Made by a program: the position numbers and the translations under genes. Under the pieces are notes generated by a model. The model was not told the origin of the DNA and made no database searches. It was given only the letters and a program-made list of their open reading frames with translations. This document shows, in pieces, positions 1 to 9,171 of a stretch of 64,000 nucleotides of DNA; position 1 is the first letter of the stretch, and each line of letters opens with the position of its first letter. This stretch comes from Anaerosporomusa subterranea (GTDB lineage Bacteria > Bacillota > Negativicutes > Sporomusales > Acetonemataceae), in contig NZ_LSGP01000020.1 of assembly GCF_001611555.1 (NCBI RefSeq), positions 94,001 to 158,000 of the forward strand. The letters are read 5' to 3'.

Positions 1-1435
1 AAATGAGAAAGCTCCAGGCATAGGGGATATCTGCAACTGTAAAGGTAAATATAGGCGGAACAAACAAGAAGTCAAATAGAAGTACACTTAAAAATGCTGT
101 TACATAAGAAGGCCAACGCCCCCACCAAACTGCTGATAAGAGGACTGGCATCAAATAAAGGAGCGCAATGTTGACAGGCTGAAGTTCTTCAGCAAAAAAC
201 CAACTAACAACTGAGACCAAGCCAGCCATTAGCAGTCCACCAAGATAATTCTTCCAGTTTGACTGCTCTTCCGCTGGCAGTTTTGTCACTACTTTAGGCG
301 ACTTTTTAGTTTCAGCAGAAGCTTGTATCACATACACGTTAATGCCGCCACTAAGACGAATCAATTGCTCAACTAACGATCCGTGCAATAATTCTTGCAG
401 CCAGCTATGACGCGGTTTTCCTACAACAATCGCGGTTACATTATGCGCTTTTGCAACTTTGATAAGCTCATTCGGTAAATCGCATCCCACCACGGTCAAG
501 GTAGTCGCTCCCAATTCTTCAGCCAGACGCAGATTCCTAGCCAAGCGCACTCTTTGTTCATCATCAGTGGAGTTGTGTGTAGACGCTTCTACATGTACTG
601 CAATGAATTCGGAATGCAGCCCAACGGATAAACGGTGTGCTGCTCGAATGAGCTGCGAAGAAAAGGGACTGGCGCTTACACAAACCATTATTCGGCTAGC
701 TGCCGGCCACGGCCCATTAATCCGATGTCGTTTCATATATTGCTCTAATTCTTCATCCACGCTATTCGCGGTAAAACGAAGCGCTAATTCCCGCAACGCA
801 GTAATATTCCCAGAACGGAAAAATTGCTTAAGTTCTTGCTCACGCTGTTCTCCGGCATAAGCTTTACCTTCTTTAATGCGCTTGAGCAATTCATTTGGAG
901 GGATATCGATCAGTTGAAGAGAATCAGCTTGTTCGAGAATATAATCAGGTACAGTTTCCTTTACTGTAATTCCCGTTATCTGGGCAACGATATCGTTTAG
1001 ACTTTCGATATGTTGGATACTAACAGTAGTGTAGATATCTATCCCGGCCTTGAGTAACTCCTGTACATCCTGAAATCGGCGAACGTGCCGAGAACCAGGA
1101 ATATTGGTGTGGGCAATGTCGTCAATCAGAACAAGTTCCGGCTTTCGCTCTAGAATCGCGTCAACGTCCATTTCACGGACCAATCTCCCTTGATGAATGC
1201 AGCTCTTGACAGGAATCCGTGGAAGAGCGGCAGCAAGTTGTTCAACTGAGGGAATATCGTGGGTCTCAACCCAGCCTATAATTACGTCAGCGCCTTCCTC
1301 TTGCCTCTGACGAGCAGTCTCTAACATTTTATATGTTTTACCTACGCCTGGAGCTGCCCCGAGAAACACGGTTAGTTTTCCTTTTTCCTCTAGTCCTGTT
1401 TGCTCTTCGGGCGGCTGGTTGTCATTGTTGATCAT
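1..1435 (-). CDS. kdpD: Osmosensitive K+ channel sensor kinase KdpD, N-terminal part (runs off window)
   Basis: KdpD is the membrane sensor kinase that, with KdpE, controls the high-affinity KdpFABC potassium pump. About 478 codons are visible. Near residues 26-34 is the P-loop GAAPGVGKT of the KdpD N-terminal domain, followed by the variant DDIAHTN of the usual DELAHTN motif. A universal-stress-protein domain follows (about residues 240-370, with VCVSASPFSSQLIRAA and IVVGKPRHSW), and then the first hydrophobic helices of the DUF4118 membrane domain. The histidine-kinase part lies beyond the left edge. The ATG at 1435 is preceded by GGGGTG at a good distance. No kdpABC genes lie on its 5' side, where they often sit; they may be downstream outside the window or absent from this locus. 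Confidence 0.93.
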   Translation of the reverse strand, partial: MINNDNQPPEEQTGLEEKGKLTVFLGAAPGVGKTYKMLETARQRQEEGADVIIGWVETHDIPSVEQLAAALPRIPVKSCIHQGRLVREMDVDAILERKPELVLIDDIAHTNIPGSRHVRRFQDVQELLKAGIDIYTTVSIQHIESLNDIVAQITGITVKETVPDYILEQADSLQLIDIPPNELLKRIKEGKAYAGEQREQELKQFFRSGNITALRELALRFTANSVDEELEQYMKRHRINGPWPAASRIMVCVSASPFSSQLIRAAHRLSVGLHSEFIAVHVEASTHNSTDDEQRVRLARNLRLAEELGATTLTVVGCDLPNELIKVAKAHNVTAIVVGKPRHSWLQELLHGSLVEQLIRLSGGINVYVIQASAETKKSPKVVTKLPAEEQSNWKNYLGGLLMAGLVSVVSWFFAEELQPVNIALLYLMPVLLSAVWWGRWPSYVTAFLSVLLFDFLFVPPIFTFTVADIPYAWSFLI

Positions 1436-1545
1436 AATTCACCCCGTTGGCACTCGCATAGTCATCGCCACTTCTATTTTACTCCTGTATTGCCACAGAA
1501 AGGTATCGAAATGTACGAATCAGCTATTGAAATATTAATAAACTT

Positions 1546-1580
1546 GCAAGAGCTCGCGAAGTAAACTACGCAAGCTCTGC
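1546..1580 (-). terminator. Strong hairpin after the 35-codon micro-ORF
   Basis: On the minus strand GCAGAGCTTGCG pairs with CGCGAGCTCTTGC around a 10-nt loop, then AAGTTTATT follows. It begins at the stop codon of the small ORF at 1580-1687, which suggests a terminator separating that ORF from kdpD. The T-run is weak. Confidence 0.5.
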
Positions 1581-1687
1581 TACTTTTTATATGGGCCAAG
1601 GCAAGCCTGGCAGATTTTATCTCGATAATCAATCATTCCATCAATAATAATATTCTTAACTGTTACACAATCCGCTCTAACAATCAT
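1580..1687 (-). CDS. Candidate 35-aa cysteine-containing micro-protein
   Basis: The ORF starts MIVRADCVTVKNIIIDG and ends YRDKICQACLGPYKK. The ATG is preceded by AGGAAAGTGG at proper spacing, and a strong hairpin begins at its stop codon. It has three cysteines, including a CxxC pair (CQAC), so it could bind a metal or form disulfides, but no family is recognised. It lies between kdpD and the decayed nrd fragments on the same strand as kdpD. It could be a chance ORF; the Shine-Dalgarno and the terminator-like hairpin are the reasons for listing it. Confidence 0.4.
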   Translation of the reverse strand: MIVRADCVTVKNIIIDGMIDYRDKICQACLGPYKK

Positions 1688-1787
1688 ACCACTTTCCTAG
1701 TTATCTGCGCTCCGAAATCAACGGTTCGGCACCCGGCGGCTGAATCTACTATCAGTTCTAGCACTACAATTAGTTAGTTCATGTTTA

Positions 1788-1880
1788 TCAATACAGGTGA
1801 TTTCCTATTTTAGGATATACCAGCATGCCAACGCCAAAACCAAAGCAAAAAGAAATTATAGCTACAGTCGCTATATTCAC
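1788..1880 (-). CDS. Candidate 30-aa single-helix membrane peptide
   Basis: A GTG start gives a 30-residue peptide whose middle, IATVAIISFCFGFGVGMLV, is a single hydrophobic segment with glycine spacing, followed by a short polar tail (YPKIGNHLY). GGGGGTG lies a little upstream. Such peptides occur next to kdp genes (KdpF), but no specific KdpF similarity can be claimed. It sits on the kdpD strand, upstream of the cysteine micro-ORF. Chance occurrence is a real alternative. Confidence 0.25.
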   Translation of the reverse strand: MNIATVAIISFCFGFGVGMLVYPKIGNHLY

Positions 1881-2110
1881 TCCGACACACCCCCAATGAG
1901 CGTAGCAGCATCCAATACAGGAGCCACCTTTCTTTTATATTAACACTCTCCAAGTAAAGACGCTGTCAATATATATCGCGTCTGCATAAAGAAAAAGTAA
2001 AGATTAAACAACGGTACCTTTTTTGAAAAAGAAGATCTGGCTGACGTACAAGAACAAAATCACTGCCCAAAGGTCAGCGCTATTCTTATATTGGTACTGG
2101 CGGACGGTGA

Positions 2111-2278
2111 TTTGAACGAATTCGCCGCATAACCGGCTATCTTGTCGGCACACTTGATCGATTCAACAACGCCAAGCGTGCTGAGGTCGAAGACAGAGTT
2201 AAGCATCTTAACGTCGAGCAAAGCAGCAGGGAGCTGAAACACTTTGAGCATGCTCAAACTTGCCGGCATTGTCCGTGA
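2111..2278 (+). pseudogene. nrdD: Remnant of the C-terminus of anaerobic ribonucleotide reductase NrdD
   Basis: The plus-strand frame reads ERIRRITGYLVGTLDRFN and then NAKRAEVEDRVKH, which is the conserved C-terminal tail of class III ribonucleoside-triphosphate reductases of Firmicutes. An in-frame TGA sits at 2108-2110, where the CG..D/F-ERIRR zinc-ribbon region should continue. Nothing coherent of the roughly 600 residues upstream is present, and the frame runs on past the normal C-terminus. This is a short relic, not a gene; it is directly followed by an nrdG relic. Confidence 0.8.
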
Positions 2279-2467
2279 ATAGATTGTAGACGGGCCTGGA
2301 ATACGTTTTGTCGTCTTCTCGCAGGGTTGCCTGCATCGCTGCTCCGGTTACACAATGCACATACTTGGCCTTTTGAGGGCGGTTTTACGGCGACTACCGA
2401 GCAAATCATCGGAATTGATGTACAAGCATCACTGAATAAAAATGCTGCTGTTCTTATTGTTATTTAA
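2250..2467 (+). pseudogene. nrdG: Remnant of anaerobic RNR activase NrdG with stop codon and frameshift
   Basis: The frame opens MLKLAGIVRE, hits TAG at 2280-2282 where NrdG has a serine, and continues IVDGPGIRFVVFSQGC LHRCSG. The third cysteine of the radical-SAM CxxxCxxC motif is destroyed by a one-base loss near 2349. After the shift the +1 frame reads HNAHTWPFEGGFTATTEQII, again typical NrdG, then ends at TAA 2465-2467 after about 25 more residues. It is thus interrupted by a nonsense codon and a frameshift and lacks its C-terminal half. The order nrdD then nrdG matches the usual operon. A working copy presumably exists elsewhere. Confidence 0.85.
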
Positions 2468-2475
2468 CTAAAAGT

Positions 2476-2511
2476 GCCCTCCGAGTGTCTCGTTTTGAGA
2501 CAGCGGAGGGC
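2476..2511 (+). terminator. Strong hairpin after nrdDG relic
   Basis: GCCCTCCG pairs with CGGAGGGC, and an inner TGTCTC pairs with GAGACA around a short T-rich loop. There is no clear T-run after it, so it may be a relic terminator or a structured RNA end. Confidence 0.45.
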
Positions 2512-2606
2512 GTTAAACAATGTCCGCAAGTTCAGTCGTGTAAGTCAAATAATGCCTCATTTATTTTCACCATTTTGCAAATACTACCTGCAAGGAGGTG
2601 AACCCA

Positions 2607-2744
2607 TTGGCAAAAGATTTTGATAACAAACCTAAACATAACGGCTCCAACAAAGGCTCATCCTCAGCCGACATTGGAAATCAGCCAGGTCATTCAGTCG
2701 AATACCACAAGTCGGCTGGCAATGAACAAAAAACTAAAAAATAA
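2607..2744 (+). CDS. 45-aa hydrophilic protein, first of a tandem pair
   Basis: A TTG start preceded by AAGGAGGTG at ideal spacing opens a 45-residue, highly polar, Lys/Ser/Asn/His-rich peptide. The core reads KHNGSNKGSSSADIGNQPGH, then SVEYHKSAG, then a KTKK tail. The gene at 3132 is clearly homologous: the shared pattern is KHxGSNKxSxSAxxxNQPxHSxxYHKxAG. Even the upstream ACCTGCAAGGAGGTGAA is shared, so this is a tandem duplication. There is no signal peptide or membrane segment. The composition resembles small spore-core or DNA-associated proteins, but no SASP family motif is recognised and the function is unknown. Confidence 0.75.
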   Translation: MAKDFDNKPKHNGSNKGSSSADIGNQPGHSVEYHKSAGNEQKTKK

Positions 2745-2756
2745 GGCAACAATCTG

Positions 2757-2777
2757 GCGCCGGAGCATCTCCGGCGT
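2757..2777 (+). terminator. Hairpin after first 45-aa gene
   Basis: GCGCCGGAG pairs with CTCCGGCGT around a 3-nt loop, 12 nt after the stop codon. A homologous hairpin follows the second copy of the gene. No strong T-run follows. Confidence 0.5.
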
Positions 2778-2778
2778 C

Positions 2779-3131
2779 CGCCAAAATTACAATACTGATT
2801 CAGTAAACAGACTTTACATACTATAAAAGCCGCGGGTGCCCGCAGCTTTTATAGTATGTCTTTATGGGTGAAAGAATATTTCATTATATTGCAGTAAGAT
2901 AAGAATCTCGCCGGTATGTTTTTACAACGCACCTATTAGGCTTGGGTTTACGTTTGCCACGAGCCCCAGGTATTCGGAGCTTTCGGCTCTCGAGAGTTAA
3001 AGGCCTAAACCTACTTGCTTCCGTACCAACTATCGTGGCATGGCAACGCCTGCTACATGAGGACTTTATCCAAAGTCGCCTGGCTAACTGACAATGCATC
3101 TGTAAATACAACCTGCAAGGAGGTGAAACCA
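2779..3131. other. Intergenic stretch between the two 45-aa genes, with a long hairpin
   Basis: The one clear structure is a hairpin at 2817-2858: CATACTATAAAAGC and GCTTTTATAGTATG flank a GC-rich inner part, followed by TCTTTAT, so it can act as a terminator. The rest has no supported gene. A 109-codon minus-strand frame at 2884-3213 is Arg/Ser-rich, overlaps the second 45-aa gene and has no recognisable start signal. Confidence 0.5.
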
Positions 3132-3269
3132 ATGCCAAAAGATTCCCAGCCCGACCCCAAGCATAGCGGCTCCAATAAAGACTCAGCCTCAGCCAAAATG
3201 GCGAATCAGCCAAGCCATTCAGCTAACTACCACAAGGCGGCTGGCGATGGAACAATAACAAAGAAATAA
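3132..3269 (+). CDS. 45-aa hydrophilic protein, second of a tandem pair
   Basis: The ATG at 3132 is preceded by AAGGAGGTGAAACC, a near-perfect Shine-Dalgarno. The product starts MPKDSQPDPKHSGSNKDSAS and continues with the NQPSHSANYHKAAG core shared with the gene at 2607. Start codon, length (45 aa) and the basic TITKK tail match the paralog. Divergence at many positions with retention of length, core and translation signals argues for selection on a real protein. The function is unknown; no membrane or export signal is seen. It lies convergent to gyrB. Confidence 0.8.
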   Translation: MPKDSQPDPKHSGSNKDSASAKMANQPSHSANYHKAAGDGTITKK

Positions 3270-3279
3270 GGCAACAATC

Positions 3280-3304
3280 AGGCGCCGGAAAATCTCCGGC
3301 GCCT
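3280..3304 (+). terminator. Hairpin after second 45-aa gene
   Basis: AGGCGCCGGA pairs perfectly with TCCGGCGCCT around a 5-nt loop, starting 11 nt after the stop codon. It is homologous to the hairpin at 2757-2777. Confidence 0.6.
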
Positions 3305-3399
3305 CAGACTGTTTAAAAACTTCTTTAGCAGACTGTTCAGACCCACATGCCGGAGTTCCGGCACCACAAGAATGAAAACCCAAACACATACATCATTAC

Positions 3400-5328
<1,929 letters not shown>

Positions 5329-5336
5329 TCATCAAC

Positions 5337-5594
5337 TTATTCTTCATCAAAATCAGCAATAACTGTACCTGCCCGCTTTTTTAGCGTAAACGCCGAGATT
5401 GCTGATAAATATACCTTATCATCAGCAATCACAAAGCTTTTAGGATTGCCGACAGATACATCGACAATCATTCCTTCTTCCTGCATGAGGTTTAGAAACT
5501 CACTATTGATTCCTGAGGCATTGCCCTTGCGGTCAGAAATAAGGATAACATTTTTTAAAGGGATAATGGTATCAGCGCCTAGGTGCAAAAACAT
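5337..5594 (-). CDS. remB: RemB-like DUF370 regulatory protein
   Basis: 85 residues beginning MFLHLGADTIIPLKNVI, the hallmark of the DUF370 RemB/YaaB family, located as usual between recF and gyrB. The ATG at 5594 is chosen over an upstream in-frame start because AGGAGG lies 6 nt before it and the length then fits the family. In Bacillus, Rem proteins influence extracellular matrix genes; the related RemA is a DNA-binding protein. It overlaps the end of the upstream DUF721 gene by 23 nt, so it is translationally coupled. Confidence 0.9.
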   Translation of the reverse strand: MFLHLGADTIIPLKNVILISDRKGNASGINSEFLNLMQEEGMIVDVSVGNPKSFVIADDKVYLSAISAFTLKKRAGTVIADFDEE

Positions 5595-6417
5595 AGCGGT
5601 TCCTCCTGATAAATCGCAGTGTCTTTTCAATATTCTCATGGTCTACATTTTCCGGCATGATCCGAAATAAAAGCATGGCTAAGGTAGATATATCAATCGT
5701 GTTAGGGTTGTTTGGGTCAATCTTATAAAGTAAACTCTGAATTAGTTCTTGCTTGGAACGCATATATTCAGTCCGAGTGCAGGGAACACAGGAGTTTGTT
5801 TCTATGTAACCAACCCAAGGCGCGTCAGCAAGGAGGCGACGAATTTCCTCACGTCTCCTCCTGGAATTATCAATAGCACAGCTTGTACAATATTTTTCCT
5901 CTGGTGGGCATAAAGCCGAACACGTTAGACATTGATGCCAGCCTTCCTGCAATAAAAGGCTGCGACGCTTTTTGTCTTTGACCATCACTCGCTGCAAGCG
6001 ATAGCGAAGATGACTATCATTGACAGCATGCGCGATTTCTTTTACTTCCATACATTGGGCATTACTGAGAGTTACTGAACGTAGCTTTACACCAAATTTT
6101 GGCTCATCCTCTATGGAATTCGCGTAATTTGAAAAATTTCCTGCATAAAACTTTATATCTGCCAAGAGTTTTTGCCCCAGGTAATCATGAATCTTTGCCA
6201 ATAACTGCTCTTTAAGCATCGATAGATGATGTCCCCAGACCGGGGTTTTAACAGCGACAAATAAGACGCCATTTTTGGCTGAAGTGGGACGAGACTGCAG
6301 CGAAATGTCATTGCCGACAATATCTGGCCAGTGCAATATGATTGTCTGAACAGCTAACTGACGTTTAACACCGAGATTTTTTAGCGTCAGAGGCAATATG
6401 TCTTTAGTGCTAAACAT
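5572..6417 (-). CDS. DUF721 (DciA-like) protein with cysteine-pair C-terminal region
   Basis: 281 residues from the ATG at 6417, which has GGGGTGATG before it. The N-terminal ~100 residues form a DUF721/DciA-like domain (LAVQTIILHWPDIVGNDISL, then a KNGVLFVAVKTPVWGHHLSM segment). DciA proteins help load the replicative helicase in bacteria lacking DnaC/DnaI. The middle to C-terminal part has two CxxC pairs, CLTCSALC and CTSC, likely a zinc ribbon, and ends in a charged helical tail. It sits between recF and remB in the replication operon, which fits a replication role. The N-terminal domain is confident; the role of the tail is unknown. Confidence 0.85.
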   Translation of the reverse strand: MFSTKDILPLTLKNLGVKRQLAVQTIILHWPDIVGNDISLQSRPTSAKNGVLFVAVKTPVWGHHLSMLKEQLLAKIHDYLGQKLLADIKFYAGNFSNYANSIEDEPKFGVKLRSVTLSNAQCMEVKEIAHAVNDSHLRYRLQRVMVKDKKRRSLLLQEGWHQCLTCSALCPPEEKYCTSCAIDNSRRRREEIRRLLADAPWVGYIETNSCVPCTRTEYMRSKQELIQSLLYKIDPNNPNTIDISTLAMLLFRIMPENVDHENIEKTLRFIRRNRYVFAPRR

Positions 6418-6421
6418 AACA

Positions 6422-7528
6422 TCACCCCTGTATTGTTCCCTGGTTGACAATAAACTTACGACCGGTAAAGCTAGCCGGAAAGTTTGTTGCATCAGTGGCA
6501 GTAATAAAAGTTTGAATTCTGTTTTTAATAAATCCTAATAGATGTTCACGACGCGAGGCATCAAGTTCGCTCATGACATCATCTAACAGTAGAATCGGAT
6601 ATTCACCTGTTTCTGATTTGATAAATTCCAATTCAGCTAATTTTAGTGCCAAAGCTCCTGTTCGTTGCTGTCCCTGTGAGCCAAAGGCTCGCAAATTTTG
6701 ACCATTTATCTCCATCATTACGTCATCGCGGTGCGGCCCTACACTAGTACTGCCGCGAGCAATATCCTGCTGACGATTTGCTGCCAATTTTTCTTGATAC
6801 CATGCGACAAATTCACTGGCAGTTTGAGGCGATTCTGCTTGAACCTGTTGAATAGTATAGTGCAGTGTCAGTCCTTCTTTGCCATTTGTTAATTTACGAT
6901 GCATCAAATTAGCCAACATATTTAGCTTTCTTAAGGACTCCAACCGTTTAGCAGTCACAGCAGCAGCAAGTGTAGCCAATTGTTCATCCCAAATATCTAA
7001 TTGATCAATCGGAGAGCGGTGATCGCGAATTGCTTTTAATAAATTATTCCGTTGCAGTAGACTGTGCTGATAGCGGAGCAATTTCTGGTAATACGACTTA
7101 TTCGCCTGTGATATTTCATTATCTAAAAAGCGCCGACGAACAGCCGGCGCTCCTTTGATTAACCATAAATCTTCGGGTGAAAAGAGGACGACATTCAATG
7201 TCCCCATAATATCCCGCATTTTCGCTGGTTGTCCATTGAGACGGATTTGCTTTCTTCGGTTACTAAACAGATGAATTTGCAGTAAACCATCGATATCGCG
7301 ACTAACGAACTTCAACTCGATCGCAGCTGACTGTTCCTGCCAGGCCACCATGTCTGCATCTTCGGCGCTACGGTGCGAAGTACCTAATGCAGCAAAATAG
7401 ATTGCCTCTAGAATATTTGTCTTTCCTTGCGCATTTTCTCCTACTAGTAGGTTAACGGTCGGAGAGAATGCTACCTTCGCCGTTGTATAGTTGCGAAAAC
7501 TGCGTAATACTATTTCGTCTACCTTCAT
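6422..7528 (-). CDS. recF: DNA replication and repair protein RecF
   Basis: SMC-like ATPase that helps RecA load at gaps. The 368 residues have Walker A GENAQGKTNILEAIYF (about 31-46), the signature GSQGQQRTGALALKLAELEF and Walker B YPILLLDDVMSELDASRR. The start follows GAGGGAC. It lies in the canonical dnaA-dnaN-yaaA-recF order, 24 nt after yaaA. Confidence 0.97.
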   Translation of the reverse strand: MKVDEIVLRSFRNYTTAKVAFSPTVNLLVGENAQGKTNILEAIYFAALGTSHRSAEDADMVAWQEQSAAIELKFVSRDIDGLLQIHLFSNRRKQIRLNGQPAKMRDIMGTLNVVLFSPEDLWLIKGAPAVRRRFLDNEISQANKSYYQKLLRYQHSLLQRNNLLKAIRDHRSPIDQLDIWDEQLATLAAAVTAKRLESLRKLNMLANLMHRKLTNGKEGLTLHYTIQQVQAESPQTASEFVAWYQEKLAANRQQDIARGSTSVGPHRDDVMMEINGQNLRAFGSQGQQRTGALALKLAELEFIKSETGEYPILLLDDVMSELDASRREHLLGFIKNRIQTFITATDATNFPASFTGRKFIVNQGTIQG

Positions 7529-7552
7529 AGTCCCTCATTTCACGGCAAAGGA

Positions 7553-7774
7553 TCAGCCGGAGGTCACTTTCCAGACACCGCCGTTTTCGACCTTTATCAT
7601 ATCGCCGGGATAGAGTTTTTTGCGTCGCTCATGCACTAATTCGCCGTTGACAGTGACTAAACCTGCCTCAACTAATTCTTTAGCATGTCCGCCTGTCTCG
7701 GCAATACCAGCCCATTTTAAAAACTGATCTAACTGAATCATGGGGGTAGTAATGCTAACTTCTTCTATTTTCAT
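7553..7774 (-). CDS. yaaA: S4-domain protein YaaA
   Basis: A 73-residue S4 RNA-binding domain protein with the pattern LDQFLKWAGIAETGGHAKELV, then GLVTVNGELVHERRKKLYPGD. This small gene is typically found between dnaN and recF in Firmicutes. Family members (YaaA/RlbA) bind RNA and are linked to ribosome assembly. The ATG follows GGAGAT. Confidence 0.93.
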   Translation of the reverse strand: MKIEEVSITTPMIQLDQFLKWAGIAETGGHAKELVEAGLVTVNGELVHERRKKLYPGDMIKVENGGVWKVTSG

Positions 7775-7787
7775 ATTTATCTCCGTT

Positions 7788-8900
7788 TTAACTCGTTCTA
7801 ACCGGTGTGATCACATAGGTATATTTTTCACTATCAGCCGGTCTTATACAAGCCGGACTGAGAGGATTATTCAGTGATAGAGTTGCCTTGTCGCTGCCCA
7901 AATTTTTGAGAATGTCTGTGACGTATTTAGCATTAAAAGCGATTTCTAGACCAGGCCCTTGCATGGTCGCGGCGACTGTTTCACTGGCTTTACCTACATC
8001 AGGATTATTCGAGCTCAATGTAATCATATCCTGCTCAAACCGGAATTTGATAATGTTATAATCGCCGTCTTTAGCCATGAGTGATACGCGTTCAGCTGCA
8101 TCGAGAAAGGCATGAGTATCAAAGAAAACGACTGTATCAAATTTTGCTGGTATAACCCGGTTATAGTCTGGGAAACTACCCTCGATTAGCCGAGATTTTA
8201 GATAAATATCATCAAACTCAAAAGCAACATGGCCCTTCTCCCAGTAAATGTTAACATCAACTGGAACATCTGAAGATAAGCTACGAGCCAATTCATTAAG
8301 CAGCTTAGCCGGAATAATCATTTTAGCTGGCAGTTCGACAGGAGCGATTATATCTTGCTTCAGCGCTAGTCGATGTGTGTTAGTACCTACCATCTTAATC
8401 GAATCATTTTCTGCTTCAAACAAGCCACCGGTAAATATTGGCCTGGATTCATCAGTAGCACATGCGAATACGGTTTTTTTGATAATATCCCTCAGCACAT
8501 TGTCTTTGAGTGTCAGCTGATTCGTCGACGTTTGAATTTTTTCGATAACAGGAAATTCTTCATATGGAAAACATAGTAGATTAAAGTTAGATGAATTGCA
8601 GGATATACGTAAAGTTGAATCTTCTTGATTGGAGGATATTTCGACAGTTTCGCCAGGTAGACGTCTTACCAGTTCTTGAAAGAAGCGCCCAGATACAACA
8701 GCTTTGCCAGGTTGTTCGATATTAGCCTCGATCGAACAACTGATAGCCATATCGTAGTCTGTGGTCTGTAACTCTAGTCTATTGTTTGCCGCTGATAAGT
8801 AAATACCAGTTAGAATGGGCAATGGTGTTTTGGTGGCAATCGCTTTTTGGACTGCCTGCACGGCATGCTGAAGCATGGCTTTACTGCAATAAAATTTCAA
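7788..8900 (-). CDS. dnaN: DNA polymerase III beta subunit (sliding clamp)
   Basis: Ring-shaped processivity clamp, 370 residues and three clamp-fold repeats. Typical stretches are TKTPLPILTGIYLSA, LTLKDNVLRDIIKKTVFACA, and the C-terminal ACIRPADSEKYTYVITPVR. The start is TTG, with GGAGGT at ideal distance. It lies downstream of dnaA across a 271-nt gap that contains DnaA boxes. Confidence 0.98.
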   Translation of the reverse strand: MKFYCSKAMLQHAVQAVQKAIATKTPLPILTGIYLSAANNRLELQTTDYDMAISCSIEANIEQPGKAVVSGRFFQELVRRLPGETVEISSNQEDSTLRISCNSSNFNLLCFPYEEFPVIEKIQTSTNQLTLKDNVLRDIIKKTVFACATDESRPIFTGGLFEAENDSIKMVGTNTHRLALKQDIIAPVELPAKMIIPAKLLNELARSLSSDVPVDVNIYWEKGHVAFEFDDIYLKSRLIEGSFPDYNRVIPAKFDTVVFFDTHAFLDAAERVSLMAKDGDYNIIKFRFEQDMITLSSNNPDVGKASETVAATMQGPGLEIAFNAKYVTDILKNLGSDKATLSLNNPLSPACIRPADSEKYTYVITPVRTS

Positions 8901-9171
8901 GATGGTTACCTCCGTTCATTATCTTCCGGTATATTACTGTAAGTCCCTTAATAAGATAATAAGTTAGCCGTATTAGTCGTAGGGCCTGTCGATATGTGGG
9001 AAACTATGTTGATGCCTGTAATCGGGACAAACTGGCCTGTGTATAACATGTTAGCGAAACTTGTCACTCTATCCACATAATTCACAGGCATTTGAGGATA
9101 AAATGCTATCCGTAAATCATTAACAGACAGTGCACAACATTATACAGCAGTTATCAACAAGGTTCGTCAAA
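8901..9171. other. dnaA-dnaN intergenic part of the origin
   Basis: This gap has DnaA-box-like nonamers: TGTGTATAA at 9038-9046 (minus), CTATCCACA at 9069-9077 (plus, one mismatch) and TTATCAACA at 9151-9159 (plus). Origins split on both sides of dnaA are known in Firmicutes, so this is likely one oriC sub-region and/or an autoregulatory DnaA site. Confidence 0.7.

Noticed and set aside
459-860. Plus-strand 133-codon frame
   Set aside because: It is antisense to kdpD, whose frame is coherent over the whole interval and has recognised domains.
2060-2269. Minus-strand 69-codon frame
   Set aside because: It is the antisense of the nrdD/nrdG relics, whose plus-strand translation matches known proteins.
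2884-3213. Minus-strand 109-codon frame, Arg/Ser-rich
   Set aside because: It overlaps the 45-aa gene and its Shine-Dalgarno; no start signal and no recognisable family.
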